Positions 9,957-19,212 of a stretch of DNA of 64,000 bases are shown piece after piece. The notes under the pieces are model-generated. The model saw only the letters and a list, made by a program, of their open reading frames with translations, was not told the DNA's origin and searched no databases. Each line of letters starts with the position of its first letter. Within the stretch, counting starts at the first letter, position 1. Location of the stretch: NCBI GenBank assembly GCA_963377175.1, contig CAUJNA010003789.1, positions 62,001 through 126,000 of the forward strand, read 5' to 3'. Made by a program: the position numbers and the translations under genes. This stretch comes from Effrenium voratum (lineage: Eukaryota; Sar; Dinophyceae; Suessiales; Symbiodiniaceae).

Positions 9957-11750
9957 ATGGACCTCACCTTTCCTTGGGAGGCTCCGGCCTTTGCTCCAAT
10001 CTTTGCTCAACGTTCCATCGAGCTGCAAGCAGTGCCGTCAATTCAGTCACTGCAACCGCCCTCTCATGAGGGCACATTGGGGCCCAGTGCTGCCGAGCTA
10101 TTGGATGAGGCATTCCCGCGCACAACAGCCAAGCGCAAGCTTGACCTTCTGGAGGGGCTCCCTTCGTTCCAGCTCATTCGAAAGCCTGCCGTTGCCTCCT
10201 TGCGTCAGAGCACCCTACGGCACGCACTAGTGAGCCGGCTCCTCATTCTTTTGAAGGCTGCAGGCGACTCCTGTCCCATTCTAGCCCTTGCCGACGAGGA
10301 CCCGTGGATGGGATGGCAGCTTGTTTCAGATGTTGTCTCCGGCCGCAGTGAGTCCACTTTGAAAGCGCGCCTCGGCTACCTTGAGCGCTACTTTGCGTGG
10401 TGCAGTGACCACAGATTGGCCTGGGTCCCACTGACAGTTTCCGCTACATGGAAATGGATGCAGGCACTCAAAGATGCCTCGCCCTCGGCTCCCACCTCAG
10501 GCTATCAGTCCCTGAGGTGGTTTGCTCACATGTTTCAATGCGCTGCTGATGCCGACTTCTTCTCCAGCCCACTTTTGAAGGGTTCGGCAACTCACTCCTT
10601 GCAGGCCGCCCCCCCGCTTCGGCAGAAGCCGCCCATTTTGGTCAGCCAAGTCAAGCGGTTGGAGTTGCTCACAGACTCGGACGAGCCCGCCTTGGTGAAC
10701 ATTGTTGGGGGCATCCTCGTTGCCCTCTACTCCAGGTCTCGCTGGATGGATTTGCAGCGGGCCTCCAGCCTCGAGCTCGATGCCCCGGAAGGGGTCACTT
10801 ACTTCGGGAACACCTTTTACCAGCTCAACACAAGTGAATATAAGACCTCCAAAAGCGGAGGCAAGAGCCGTCTCATCCTGCCTCTCACCTTGCCTATTTT
10901 CTCTTTGAGTGGGTGCCATTGGTTCCAGAACTGGTTGGCTGCGAGGGATCGCCTTGGCCTTCCAGTCCAGGGAGCTATCACCCCACCACTGATTCGCTCA
11001 GTGGGTGCCCAAGGAGACACACCACGGCCTTTCAATACTTCAGAGGTGAACTCCATCCTCGCTAAGATTGCCAAACCAGGAGAACCCGTACCCACCAGTC
11101 GGTCCCTCAAAGCCACTTGCCTCAGCTGGGTAGCCAAAGCGGGAGTTTCTCCCCCCTTGCGTAAGCTGTTGGGCTACCATGTGGACGCAACAGAGCTGTC
11201 AGTGAACACCTACTCTCGCGACCTTCTGGCACCACCTTTGAGGGAATTGGTCCGGGTTCTGTCATTGATAGCCTCGGGGGCCTTCTCCCCTGACACCACA
11301 CGCTCCGGGTACTTTGCATTCAATGATCCCGGCACACAGGACGGCAATGAAGCAGCTCCCGCAGTTTTGCCTCAGCCACCCTCTGCAAGTGTGTCTGCAG
11401 CGCTGGGACCGACAAGCCCCCAGTCGCCGCGCACCAGCGACTCCGACTCGTCGTCTTTAGAAGAAGTTGTGCCTGAGAGCACCGAAGAGGACCTCGGTGA
11501 CCCCGATGAGAGCCCAGCTGCGGCTCTTGCCGCCTTCAAGCAGCCGTTCTTTTCCGTTCAACCTCCATTTTTGTTGGTTCAGCACCAGAAGCTGCGAACA
11601 ATACATATCGCCGGAGGCGACTCTGAAGAGCGCCTTCTCTGCGGAAGGACCAATACTGACCGATTCTTGAGTGTGGGCCAAGTGGTTCACCAACCCTTTC
11701 CTAAGTGCAAGCAGTGCTTTCATGCCTCTGGCAAACACGACGAATGCTGA
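9957..11750 (+). CDS. Tyrosine recombinase (integrase) of the YR retrotransposon
   Basis: An intact frame of about 597 residues from ATG 9957. Open frame extends upstream to 9807, but that part is not protein-like. The central domain has an N-terminal helical DNA-binding part (STLKARLGYLERYFAWCSDHRL) and a catalytic part with ALYSRSRWMDLQ (box I Arg), a Lys-rich beta turn TSKSGGKSR, SRSLKATCLSWVAKAG in the box II region, LLGYHVD, and NTYSRD with the candidate Tyr nucleophile. The C-terminus is Ser/acidic-rich and ends CKQCFHASGKHDEC, a possible zinc knuckle. Recombinases of this class insert circular cDNA without a target duplication. Its place upstream of RT is unusual for DIRS elements. Confidence 0.75.
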   Translation: MDLTFPWEAPAFAPIFAQRSIELQAVPSIQSLQPPSHEGTLGPSAAELLDEAFPRTTAKRKLDLLEGLPSFQLIRKPAVASLRQSTLRHALVSRLLILLKAAGDSCPILALADEDPWMGWQLVSDVVSGRSESTLKARLGYLERYFAWCSDHRLAWVPLTVSATWKWMQALKDASPSAPTSGYQSLRWFAHMFQCAADADFFSSPLLKGSATHSLQAAPPLRQKPPILVSQVKRLELLTDSDEPALVNIVGGILVALYSRSRWMDLQRASSLELDAPEGVTYFGNTFYQLNTSEYKTSKSGGKSRLILPLTLPIFSLSGCHWFQNWLAARDRLGLPVQGAITPPLIRSVGAQGDTPRPFNTSEVNSILAKIAKPGEPVPTSRSLKATCLSWVAKAGVSPPLRKLLGYHVDATELSVNTYSRDLLAPPLRELVRVLSLIASGAFSPDTTRSGYFAFNDPGTQDGNEAAPAVLPQPPSASVSAALGPTSPQSPRTSDSDSSSLEEVVPESTEEDLGDPDESPAAALAAFKQPFFSVQPPFLLVQHQKLRTIHIAGGDSEERLLCGRTNTDRFLSVGQVVHQPFPKCKQCFHASGKHDEC

Positions 11751-11975
11751 AGGAACAAAGGATAGGTGCTGTGCTCACCCATCAAACTCCAGCCTGTCTT
11801 GCATAGTGCCGTGAAAAGAGACGGCCTGTGCACTCACGCATGTGCGCCCGCATAGGCACATGCCAAAAGCTCCGACCTTAGCGCAGCTTTCCTATGTTCA
11901 GTTTGTACATGTCATGTGCAGACCCCACTTCTCCAGCTGTCGGCTCGAGTTTCAGATTATCATTTCATAGTTGCC
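11751..11975 (+). other. Spacer between recombinase and Gag-like ORFs
   Basis: 225 bp without a gene-like frame. It contains several GCAC/GTGC-rich words but no repeat or hairpin that stands out. It could hold a promoter or a splice acceptor for the downstream genes; none is recognised. Confidence 0.3.
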
Positions 11976-13157
11976 ATGAGCTTGCTTGATAGCAAGTCCG
12001 AGTTTGACAGCCGTGCCCAACAGGTGGGTCTCGTAGAAGAAGTTGTGCAGGCCCTTAGCGACAAGGGCATCGCCTCATTGGCCCAGCTGGGCTTTGCGGC
12101 GGGTACCCCAGGCACCACAGACGAGACCTCGCTGCGAGCTTGGGCCAGCGAGACGCTTGGCAGTCTCTCGGTACCACTGGGCCAGGAAATTGCGCTTCGG
12201 CGCTTGCTTTTCACTGCACATACCTTGATCATTGCCTCCCTCAAAGAGGAAGTGGCCCGTGCAAGCTCAGCGGCCGATGTGGTGAGGAAGCTCCCGCCAG
12301 TTGAACGGGAGGCACGCCTCACCAAGCTTCGAGAGAAGCTTCCTGGCATTGACCTTACACGCCATCAAGAACCGTCCTACGAGTTGGTGGACGCTTTCAG
12401 CGCCATGTTGGAGGCCCGCTCCGTGCGTTGGGTGCCGTTTCACAAGTGCACCAGCCGCGAGCAAGAGCTGTCGGCTCGCTCGTACAATAAGGAACTCCAA
12501 GTCATGCAAAGCCAGGATGGCAAGCTTTCCTTGAAGGAGGGTCAGGCCTCACGCCATGCCAACGTTTCGGACGGCCTGCGAGTCCAGCAAGCCATGTCCA
12601 GACGTGCAGCAGCGGCTGAAATCGCCGGCATCGCCACCTTCGACGCCTTGCAGAAGTGGCACACTTACCTCCTCAATACTCTTACACAACAGCCTCCCCA
12701 AGGCTTCACACCAGTTGCTTTGGAGCAGCTCACGGCGGCAGACAAGGAGCTGTGGATGGGCGTATCCCACAAGGTGGGTGCCTCCCTGCCGAGTGATCAT
12801 GATTTCCCTGTGGACCAAGCCATCCTAGAGCTCATGCTCACTCCGCCCGTTGCGATGCAGCTGCTCCCTCGGCCCTCGCGCGCCGTCCCTGAGCGAGTCA
12901 ATCGGCCAGGACCTCCCAAGGGTTCACCCAAGGGGCGTGGCAAGTCCCCCGCCAAGTCCAAGGGCCGTGGCAAGGCTCAGCCCAGTTTCCCGGCGCCCTT
13001 GCAAGGAAAAGGGTTGAAGGGCCGCAACTTGCAGGGAGAGTTGCTCTGCTGGAATTACAACATGGAGCGGCCATGCCAGAAGAAGCCGTGCCAATTGAAG
13101 CATCAGTGCATGAAGTGCTTTGGGCCTCACCCCTATACCTTGTGCACAGTTCTGTGA
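11976..13157 (+). CDS. Gag-like protein with C-terminal zinc-binding tail
   Basis: About 393 residues from ATG 11976. A helical N-terminal half (VVQALSDKGIASLAQLGF, LRRLLFTAHTLIIASLKEE) is followed by a Pro/Lys/Gly-rich basic linker. The end holds Cys/His residues in the pattern CWNYNMERPCQKKPCQLKHQ, then CMKCFGPHPYTLC, resembling CCCH and CCHC nucleic-acid-binding knuckles. This layout fits a retrotransposon Gag that packages RNA. It lies between the recombinase and the RT ORF, and its last 38 bases overlap the start of the open RT frame at 13120. Confidence 0.6.
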   Translation: MSLLDSKSEFDSRAQQVGLVEEVVQALSDKGIASLAQLGFAAGTPGTTDETSLRAWASETLGSLSVPLGQEIALRRLLFTAHTLIIASLKEEVARASSAADVVRKLPPVEREARLTKLREKLPGIDLTRHQEPSYELVDAFSAMLEARSVRWVPFHKCTSREQELSARSYNKELQVMQSQDGKLSLKEGQASRHANVSDGLRVQQAMSRRAAAAEIAGIATFDALQKWHTYLLNTLTQQPPQGFTPVALEQLTAADKELWMGVSHKVGASLPSDHDFPVDQAILELMLTPPVAMQLLPRPSRAVPERVNRPGPPKGSPKGRGKSPAKSKGRGKAQPSFPAPLQGKGLKGRNLQGELLCWNYNMERPCQKKPCQLKHQCMKCFGPHPYTLCTVL

Positions 13158-16100
13158 CCCGAGCACGAGCCGGCCAATTCCGCTAATGCTATGGCTAGCA
13201 GTGGGTCATTCAGTTTCGGCTGTTCCGCTGCAGTGCCCCTTTTGCCAACACCATCCTTTTCTTTCCCAAGTCAGCCAGCCGCCTCCTCTGTTTCTTTTAC
13301 CAACGAACCGGCTCCCACGCCGGGTAGGCATGCCCCTGTGCATCCTACCACCTCACCTAGTGAGGTTTCCCAGGCCCCTGTGCCTGCTGGGTTCGCCCCT
13401 GTGCTGCCCAGCGCTTCTCCCCGAGAAGCTCTTCCCAAGGCCCCTGTGCCTGCTGGGTCTGCCCCTGTGCAGCCCAGCGCTTCTCCCCGAGAAGCTCTTC
13501 CCAAGGCGCCTGCCTTCTGGGTCTGCCCCTGTGCGGCCCAGTGCTTCATTTGCGGGTGCCTTTCCCTTGGCCCCTGTGCCTGGTGGGTGTGCCCCTGTGC
13601 ACCCCGCCGTCGCAGTTTCCTTTCACGGTCATACTTCGGGCACACAAACCCCAGCACCCTGTGCCCGGCCTTTCACCGGGCATTGCCCTGCCAGTGACCA
13701 TACCTTTCCTTCGGCCTCCGGCCTTTCCGAGGATCTCGCTTCCTCGGCCAGTCCCGCTGTTTGCGCACCTGCCCGCAGCCCTGAGGGCCGCGCACCCTGT
13801 GTGGTCGAGATCTTTGCAGGTTCGTGCAACTTTTCTTCCACAGCCGTCTCCATGGGTTTTCAGTCAGTAGCAGTAGATCATGTACCAGCAAAGCGGTGGC
13901 ATGTTTTGCAGTTGGACTTGCGCGAGCCTGGCGCCCAACAGTTGCTGCTCAGCACACTCAAGTGCTTGCTGCCGGCCCTGGTGGTGCTTGCACCCCCGTG
14001 CGGCACTGCTTCCCGCGCGAGGGATATTCCAGCCTACAGCAATGGGAAACGCATTGCGAACCCGCTCCGTTCGGGCCAGCATCCAGACGGTTTGCCTTCA
14101 CTTCAAGGCCATGACCTCGCTAGGGTGACCAGTGCCAACAGCCTTTATGCGTTCGCGGCCGCTGTCGCTGGCATGTGCAGCCAGCACGGCATACCGTGGC
14201 TTATCGAGAACCCTGCTCGCAGTTATATGTGGGACACTTCCATGATGAGCGCACTCCCAGAGCATTCGCAGACCGAGGTCCACTTTTGCGCTTATGGGGG
14301 TGCTCGCCGCAAGCGCACTGTCCTGAAGGGTACTCCCACCTGGTTGCAGAATCTTTGCCGCACATGTGACGGCAACCATTCCCATGCCCCGTGGAAAGAT
14401 TCCTTGGGCATTCACACCGCCGAGGAAGCCGCTTACCCACTCCCCTTTTGCCAAGCCATTTGCCTATGTTTGAGGGACTCCTTGCCTCCGCACAGCCGCC
14501 CCCGGCCGGTGTTTCTAGGCCAGGCACTGCCACACTGGAGGGATGATGCATTATTCCTTCGAGCTGCAGTGAAGTTTCAGCCTCGTTCGTGGGTATTTCC
14601 AAACTTGCCGTCTCCCTTTGATTTGCAGTTGTTCCCGCGAAGCCTTTTCGACGCAGCATGGCTTCGCGGCAAGCGGCTACCGGCCGGCCCTTGGCCAAAA
14701 GGCTCCGTATTGCCTTTGCATCCGCCAGAAGCTGCTCAAGATCAGTTTTGGGTCGCATGCCCTAAGGACCCTGTGCAGCACATGCATTCTATGAGTGGAG
14801 TGCAGCACCCAGCCAACATGTTGCCCCCTCTTGGCCAATTTCTGGAGGAGGCCGTCGACTTCGTTGCAACATGTCCCACGCATGATGCCCTGTCCTTCTG
14901 GGCAGAGAGGCTCAGATCCTTGCTTCAGCTGGCCGAAGAGTTTGCTCCGCGTCAGAAGCGGTTGCTCGCCTCGTGCGATGCTCATGTTGCTCGCATCAAC
15001 GCCAAGAAGCGCACTTTGCTGCTCAAGCACGTCTTGCAGACCGTTGGCTATCAGGACACTGCCATCGCTGACGAGCTAGCTGCCGGTTTCCCATTATTTG
15101 GATGGCTTCCTGAGTCAATGGAGCTGCCCAGGCATCCACAACCACCTGCGGTAAATATTGCCTCCTTAGAGCGCATGGCCCCAGCGTTGCAGGCCCGCGC
15201 CTTGGCCCGTTGTCAGCCTACAGATGATCCAGCAGCTGACCAGACACTTTTTGACACTACACTTACGGAATTGCAGCAGGGCTGGCTAGATGGCCCCTTT
15301 TTGGCCTCGGACGTGCCAAGCACTTCCGTCATCAGCCCGCGTTTCTATGTTTTGCAGTCTGACAAATGCAGGCCTATTGACGACTTTACGTTCAATCTTT
15401 TGAACTCTGCCGTCGGTTCCGCCAACAAGGTCGTCCTGCATGACACTGATTTTATCGCTGCCTTGCTCAAGCGGTGTTGCAGTTACAATAAGGTGCCCTG
15501 GCGTGGACGAGCCTTCGACCTTCAGGACGCATACCGTCAGCTGGCGATTGCGCCTGCGCACCGAACACACTCGTTCATTTGCGTGTACGAACCCATGCAT
15601 GGCCCGAGGTGCTACCGTATGCTGACTATGCCATTTGGCAGCTCAGCCTCGGTTTACGCCTTTTTGCGCACTAGCTTAGCCATTCATGCGCTTGGAGCTC
15701 GCCTTTTTCGCCTGCCCTGGACCTGCTTCTATGACGATTTCCCGACAGTGGTGCCCGAGCCGCTCGCCAACGCAGCCACGCACCTGATCAAGTCCTTGTT
15801 CACATTGTTGGGTTTCCAGGTCAGTGACAAGCCCTCCAAGAACCCACCATTTGCAGCCGTGTTTCAGGCGCTTGGGGTTGCCTTCAACCTCACGCGAGCA
15901 GTTTCCGGGGTCTTCGAAGTGGCGAACACCGAGGCCCGAATCCATCTCCTGGCTTCTAGCTTGCAAGAGCTTTTGACAAGCCATTCCCTTTCACCCAAAG
16001 AGGCTCGCAGATTGAGAGGCCGCATGCAGTTTGCGCACGGTCAATTATCGGGACGATACCATTCACGATGCCTCTCTTCTCTGCATGAGCTTTCTGCCCT

Positions 16101-16695
16101 GGCACCAGGCTCTCGCGCCCCTCCGTCGCTTGTGAGGATTTTACAGCGCTGTTTGCAGTCTCTTGTCAATTCCATGCCAAGAGCAGTCAGCAGCAAGGAC
16201 CGCCTCGTTTGGCATCTGTTTACAGATGGTGCCTTGGAGGCTTCCAAGCCCTCCATAGGAGGCGTCCTCGTGGACTTCTTTGGGCATCCCCGCTTTCACT
16301 TTTCATTTGAGCCCCCGGCTCTTTCAGTGCTCACAACCTTTGGATCTCACTGCATTTTGCACCTCGAGATCCTTCCCATTTTGGTGGCACTTCACCTCTG
16401 GCCAGACCTGCTCTCAGGCACGGCCATTTTCTTTCATGTGGACAACGAAGCTGCACTTCATTCTCTCATTCGCATGTCGTGCGACAACCATGCGGCTGAC
16501 CAGCTTGTCCAACACTTCCTGCGCCTTGAGCAACGGATGACCTTCGATACATGGATCCACCGGGTCCCTACCGAGGTGAATGTTGCCGATGCCCCGAGTC
16601 GAGGCAATGAAACTCAGTTACTTTCCTTTCAGTCCCAGAAGTCCCACGTCACACCAAGCATTTGGAACAGTCTATGGAGCGAGCTGCAGCTGTAA
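13120..16695 (+). CDS. Methyltransferase - reverse transcriptase - RNase H polyprotein
   Basis: A long intact frame of 1,191 codons; the true start is unclear because the first 220 codons are Pro/Ala-rich repeats. From 13801 comes a methyltransferase-like domain: VVEIFAGSCNFSSTA (SAM motif I), LAPPCGTASRAR (Pro-Cys motif), WLIENPARSY and CAYGGARRKRT, then CDGNHSHAPW. The RT follows, with CRPIDDFTFNLLNSA near 15370, AFDLQDAYRQLAIAP, MPFGSSASVYAFLR, and the catalytic FYDDF near 15727. RNase H has FTDGALE (about 16215), an HLEILPILVALHLW helix with the acidic residue, FHVDNEAA and DAPSRGN. DIRS-type elements normally have RT-RNase H followed by a DAM-like methylase; here the domain is N-terminal and C5-like in its motifs. 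Confidence 0.8.
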   Translation: MGLTPIPCAQFCDPSTSRPIPLMLWLAVGHSVSAVPLQCPFCQHHPFLSQVSQPPPLFLLPTNRLPRRVGMPLCILPPHLVRFPRPLCLLGSPLCCPALLPEKLFPRPLCLLGLPLCSPALLPEKLFPRRLPSGSAPVRPSASFAGAFPLAPVPGGCAPVHPAVAVSFHGHTSGTQTPAPCARPFTGHCPASDHTFPSASGLSEDLASSASPAVCAPARSPEGRAPCVVEIFAGSCNFSSTAVSMGFQSVAVDHVPAKRWHVLQLDLREPGAQQLLLSTLKCLLPALVVLAPPCGTASRARDIPAYSNGKRIANPLRSGQHPDGLPSLQGHDLARVTSANSLYAFAAAVAGMCSQHGIPWLIENPARSYMWDTSMMSALPEHSQTEVHFCAYGGARRKRTVLKGTPTWLQNLCRTCDGNHSHAPWKDSLGIHTAEEAAYPLPFCQAICLCLRDSLPPHSRPRPVFLGQALPHWRDDALFLRAAVKFQPRSWVFPNLPSPFDLQLFPRSLFDAAWLRGKRLPAGPWPKGSVLPLHPPEAAQDQFWVACPKDPVQHMHSMSGVQHPANMLPPLGQFLEEAVDFVATCPTHDALSFWAERLRSLLQLAEEFAPRQKRLLASCDAHVARINAKKRTLLLKHVLQTVGYQDTAIADELAAGFPLFGWLPESMELPRHPQPPAVNIASLERMAPALQARALARCQPTDDPAADQTLFDTTLTELQQGWLDGPFLASDVPSTSVISPRFYVLQSDKCRPIDDFTFNLLNSAVGSANKVVLHDTDFIAALLKRCCSYNKVPWRGRAFDLQDAYRQLAIAPAHRTHSFICVYEPMHGPRCYRMLTMPFGSSASVYAFLRTSLAIHALGARLFRLPWTCFYDDFPTVVPEPLANAATHLIKSLFTLLGFQVSDKPSKNPPFAAVFQALGVAFNLTRAVSGVFEVANTEARIHLLASSLQELLTSHSLSPKEARRLRGRMQFAHGQLSGRYHSRCLSSLHELSALAPGSRAPPSLVRILQRCLQSLVNSMPRAVSSKDRLVWHLFTDGALEASKPSIGGVLVDFFGHPRFHFSFEPPALSVLTTFGSHCILHLEILPILVALHLWPDLLSGTAIFFHVDNEAALHSLIRMSCDNHAADQLVQHFLRLEQRMTFDTWIHRVPTEVNVADAPSRGNETQLLSFQSQKSHVTPSIWNSLWSELQL
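13372..13560 (+). repeat. 66-bp tandem repeat inside the polyprotein N-terminus
   Basis: Two nearly identical units and a partial third. Each reads CCCCTGTGCCTGCTGGG, then GCCCAGCGCTTCTCCCCGAG, then AAGCTCTTCCCAAGG. They encode a Pro/Ala-rich linker, so length change here probably does not matter for the enzyme domains. Confidence 0.75.
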
Positions 16696-16867
16696 AATTT
16701 ACTTGCTCTTGTACCGTTTCTTTCCTTGCGCATGAAGTGCACATAGCGTCCTTTCATGCCTTTATTCGCACGTATGTGTTTTCCGTTTCAATCCGTTTGT
16801 GCCGCCTCAGGTCACTTCACACGGTCGAGCACTCAGTTTACAGGGGGTGCGTGCGAGTTCTCGACAT

Positions 16868-17089
16868 GGGGTGCTTGCCTGCCCTCACCCCCTGAGGCCT
16901 TCTTGGGGGACCCCCTTCTTTCAGGGTGTGAACCCTTTTCTCCCTTTTGGGGTCCCCCCTTTTCTGAGAAGGACCTTTCCTTTCCTTGATGCTCTACCCC
17001 GTGTGCTGAAAAGGAGTGCTTGCGCTCAAGGTTCCCTTGTCAAGTATTGTTGAGAGACTCAAGCTGCTTAAGGGCACCTGGTATAAGGA
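16868..17089 (+). repeat. Split direct repeat B1
   Basis: 222 bp matching 17307-17531 except for a few length differences in C-runs. It ends GGTATAAGGA, and its last three bases are the first three of A2. It follows the polyprotein stop by about 170 bp. Confidence 0.88.
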
Positions 17090-17199
17090 TTGCTAGTGCT
17101 TGCACTCGCGGCGTTATACGGGTGCCCTTAACTGTTGAGTTGCAGCTTGAGGCTCAAACCTTTCCTTTCCTTCCAATTTCAGGGCCTTAGATTTTTCTC
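17087..17199 (+). repeat. Split direct repeat A2
   Basis: 113 bp, read as identical to the left-end repeat at 7422-7534. It is joined directly to B1 by the shared GGA, and separated from B2 by a unique 107-bp spacer containing CCCACCCACCCACC. Confidence 0.9.
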
Positions 17200-17306
17200 C
17201 CACCCACCCACCCAGGTTGGACGAGTGAGTGGCTATGCCTACTATACCAAGTAGCTTATTGGCTACGCGAGCCACACCATGTGGCTTGCCTTTCAGTCTG
17301 GGTTTG

Positions 17307-17531
17307 GGGGTGCTTGCCTGCCCTCACCCCCTGAGGCCTTCTTGGGGGACCCCCCTCTTTCAGGGTGTGAACCCTTTTCTCCCTTTTGGGGTCCCCCCCC
17401 CTTTTCTGAGAAGGACCTTTCCTTACCTTGATGCTCTACCCCGTGTGCTGAAAAGGAGTGCTTGCGCTCAAGGTTCCCTTGTCAAGTATTGTTGAGAGAC
17501 TCAAGCTGCTTAAGGGCACCTGGTATAAGGA
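17307..17531 (+). repeat. Split direct repeat B2 (right end)
   Basis: 225 bp, the second copy of B1. It ends GGTATAAGGA before unrelated DNA, which marks the right border of the YR retrotransposon. Confidence 0.88.
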
Positions 17532-17713
17532 CCTTTCGGTGTGGTGCAGATCTTGAGGGCAAACCGTCAAATGAGAACTTTGACGGTTGAAGTGGAGGAG
17601 GGTTCCATGTGAACAGTTGAGTCAATCCTCTGAGAGAGGGATGTTCCGCACAGCGCACCGGCTCGAGCACAGCAACAGCAACAGCAACAGCACCAGCAAC
17701 AGCAGTGTTCACT

Positions 17714-17915
17714 GGCTCGGGTAGCGGGGCAAGCAGGTCTCGGGTAGCGGGGCAAACAGGTCTCTGGTAGCGGGGCAAACAGGTCTCTGGTAGCGGGGCA
17801 AACAGGAGGTCTCGGGTAGCGGGGCAAACAGGTCTCTGGTAGCGGGGCAAACAGGAGGTCTCGGGTAGCGGGGCAAACAGGTCTCTGGGTAGCGGGGCAA
17901 ACAGGTCTCGGCTCG
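17714..17915 (+). repeat. About nine tandem copies of a 23-bp unit
   Basis: The unit is CAGGTCTCGGGTAGCGGGGCA with small variants (GTCTCTGG, or AGGAGGTCTC insertions). It is flanked by CAG/CAA-type trinucleotide runs at 17669-17702 and 17918-17965. It looks like ordinary minisatellite DNA just outside the retrotransposon border. Confidence 0.8.
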
Positions 17916-18099
17916 GGCATCAGCAGCAGCATCAACAGCAGCATCAACAACAACAGCATCAGCGTCGGGAACCCCTCGGCTCCGCGATGGGAGATCATGG
18001 TGCGGAGGCCTTCGCCTCTTCTTTTTTTACGTATCTGCTTTTCTTCCTCTTGCCCAGGACGAGACTTGGGGGGCATGGCGTCCTGACGTAGGGGACGTA

Positions 18100-18760
18100 G
18101 GCACCGAGGACTTTTTTTCGCCGTTGCGTCGTGTCCGAAAGTTGCTCGCTGCCAGGTTGGTCTGGTGGTTGGGACGCAGGCACCGAGGACTTTCGCCGTT
18201 CCGTCGTGTCCGAAAGTTGCTTGTTGCCAGGATGGTCTGGCGATTGGGGCGCAGGTGGAGGGTCCTCCGGTTGTTTTTGACGATGCCTCCTGGCAGGAGG
18301 CGGCTTGGACGGCGGCGCGGAAGCCGCCGTCCAAGCTTCGCAGGGAGAAGGCGTTCAACGATGAGAAGGCTCGTCGTATCGTGAGAGGGCTGTGGGCTAT
18401 CCTTTTTTTTTCGCCAGGACGCGATGCGCCGCGAGCTGGCGGTCAAGGCGGGTGCAGCTTCAACGGTAAACGGATGAAGATCACATTTGCAGGACGCGAC
18501 CATCCGCGAGCTCCGCGGCCAGCTCGCGGAGCACGCGGACACGGCGGCGAAGCTCGTGGAGAAGGCTCGTTTTTTTTTCGCCGGCTGGCGGATCGTTGTG
18601 GCTCCGCCTCTTCACGAAGCTCGAGGCGGAGCAGAAGTGGACCGAGGGCTACAAGGAGCGCGGTGTCCGCCTTTTTTTTTTTTCCTCAGCAGTGAGCTGT
18701 CAGGTCGACATCAAAGCCCTCTACGAGGAGAACCAGCGGCTTTGAGAGGCCGCCACCGCC
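18100..18760 (+). pseudogene. Coiled-coil coding-like fragments interrupted by poly-T tracts
   Basis: Short protein-like pieces in changing frames include VVFDDASWQEAAWT, LRREKAFNDEKARRIVRGLW and ATIRELRGQLAEHADTAAKL, which look like helical coiled-coil segments. They are broken by runs of 8-12 T at about 18110, 18400, 18570 and 18670, always on the + strand. One run (TTTTTTCCTCAG) looks like a polypyrimidine tract with a 3' splice site. This may be a spliced gene or its degenerate copy. No family is recognised. Confidence 0.3.
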
Positions 18761-19005
18761 GCAGCCGCCGCTCCGCCGGCGAAAAAGCATGCAAGGCGCC
18801 TTTTTTTCCCGCTTTGGGCCATGTTTGAACGTTCTTGTCAGGCGGCGTGAGCTGGACATCGTGGTGGGAGGACCGTGTTTTTTTGCGTTTTTCGCGTGCT
18901 TTTCAAGCGTTTGTTCAACCTGCCGCAGGAGTGAGCGTGGCCAGCTCGACGGGGCACATCCTGGTGGAGGAAAAAGCGCTCGGGCCCGCGGCCTTTTTTT
19001 TTTAG

Positions 19006-19206
19006 TGCCGAGCGGGCACTTAGGAGTGCCGAGCGGGCACTTAGGAGTGCCGAGCGGGCACTTTAGGTAAACGTGCCGAGCGGGCACTCTAGATTAGGAG
19101 TAGGTAGTGCCGAGCGGGCACTTAGGAGTGCTGAGCGGGCACTTAGGAGTGCCGAGCGGGCACTTTAGGTTAGGAGTGCCGAGCGGGCACAGTGCCGAGC
19201 GGGCGC
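19006..19206. repeat. Nine-copy array of a short hairpin
   Basis: Nine copies of GTGCCGAGCGGGCAC (arms GTGCC/GGCAC, loop GAGCG) are separated by TTAGGA- or TTTAGGT-like spacers. One copy has a loop change (GCTGAGCG) and the last has an arm change. No spacer diversity and no coding potential are seen. Confidence 0.85.
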
Positions 19207-19212
19207 GTAGGA

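Larger units (their letters stand above)
7422..17531 (+). mobile_element. Tyrosine-recombinase retrotransposon (DIRS/Ngaro type) with split direct repeats
   Basis: The outer limits are set by repeats read directly from the sequence. A1 (7422-7534) is identical to A2 (17087-17199), and B1 (16868-17089) matches B2 (17307-17531), giving the order A1 - genes - B1 - A2 - B2. This split-direct-repeat arrangement is the hallmark of Ngaro- and PAT-like YR retrotransposons, which integrate a circular cDNA with a tyrosine recombinase and make no target duplication. A and B share the three bases GGA at their junction, a candidate crossover core. Inside lie a small ORF, the recombinase, a Gag-like ORF with Cys/His residues, and a methyltransferase-RT-RNase H ORF. 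The recombinase lies upstream of RT, unlike the usual order. Confidence 0.85.
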
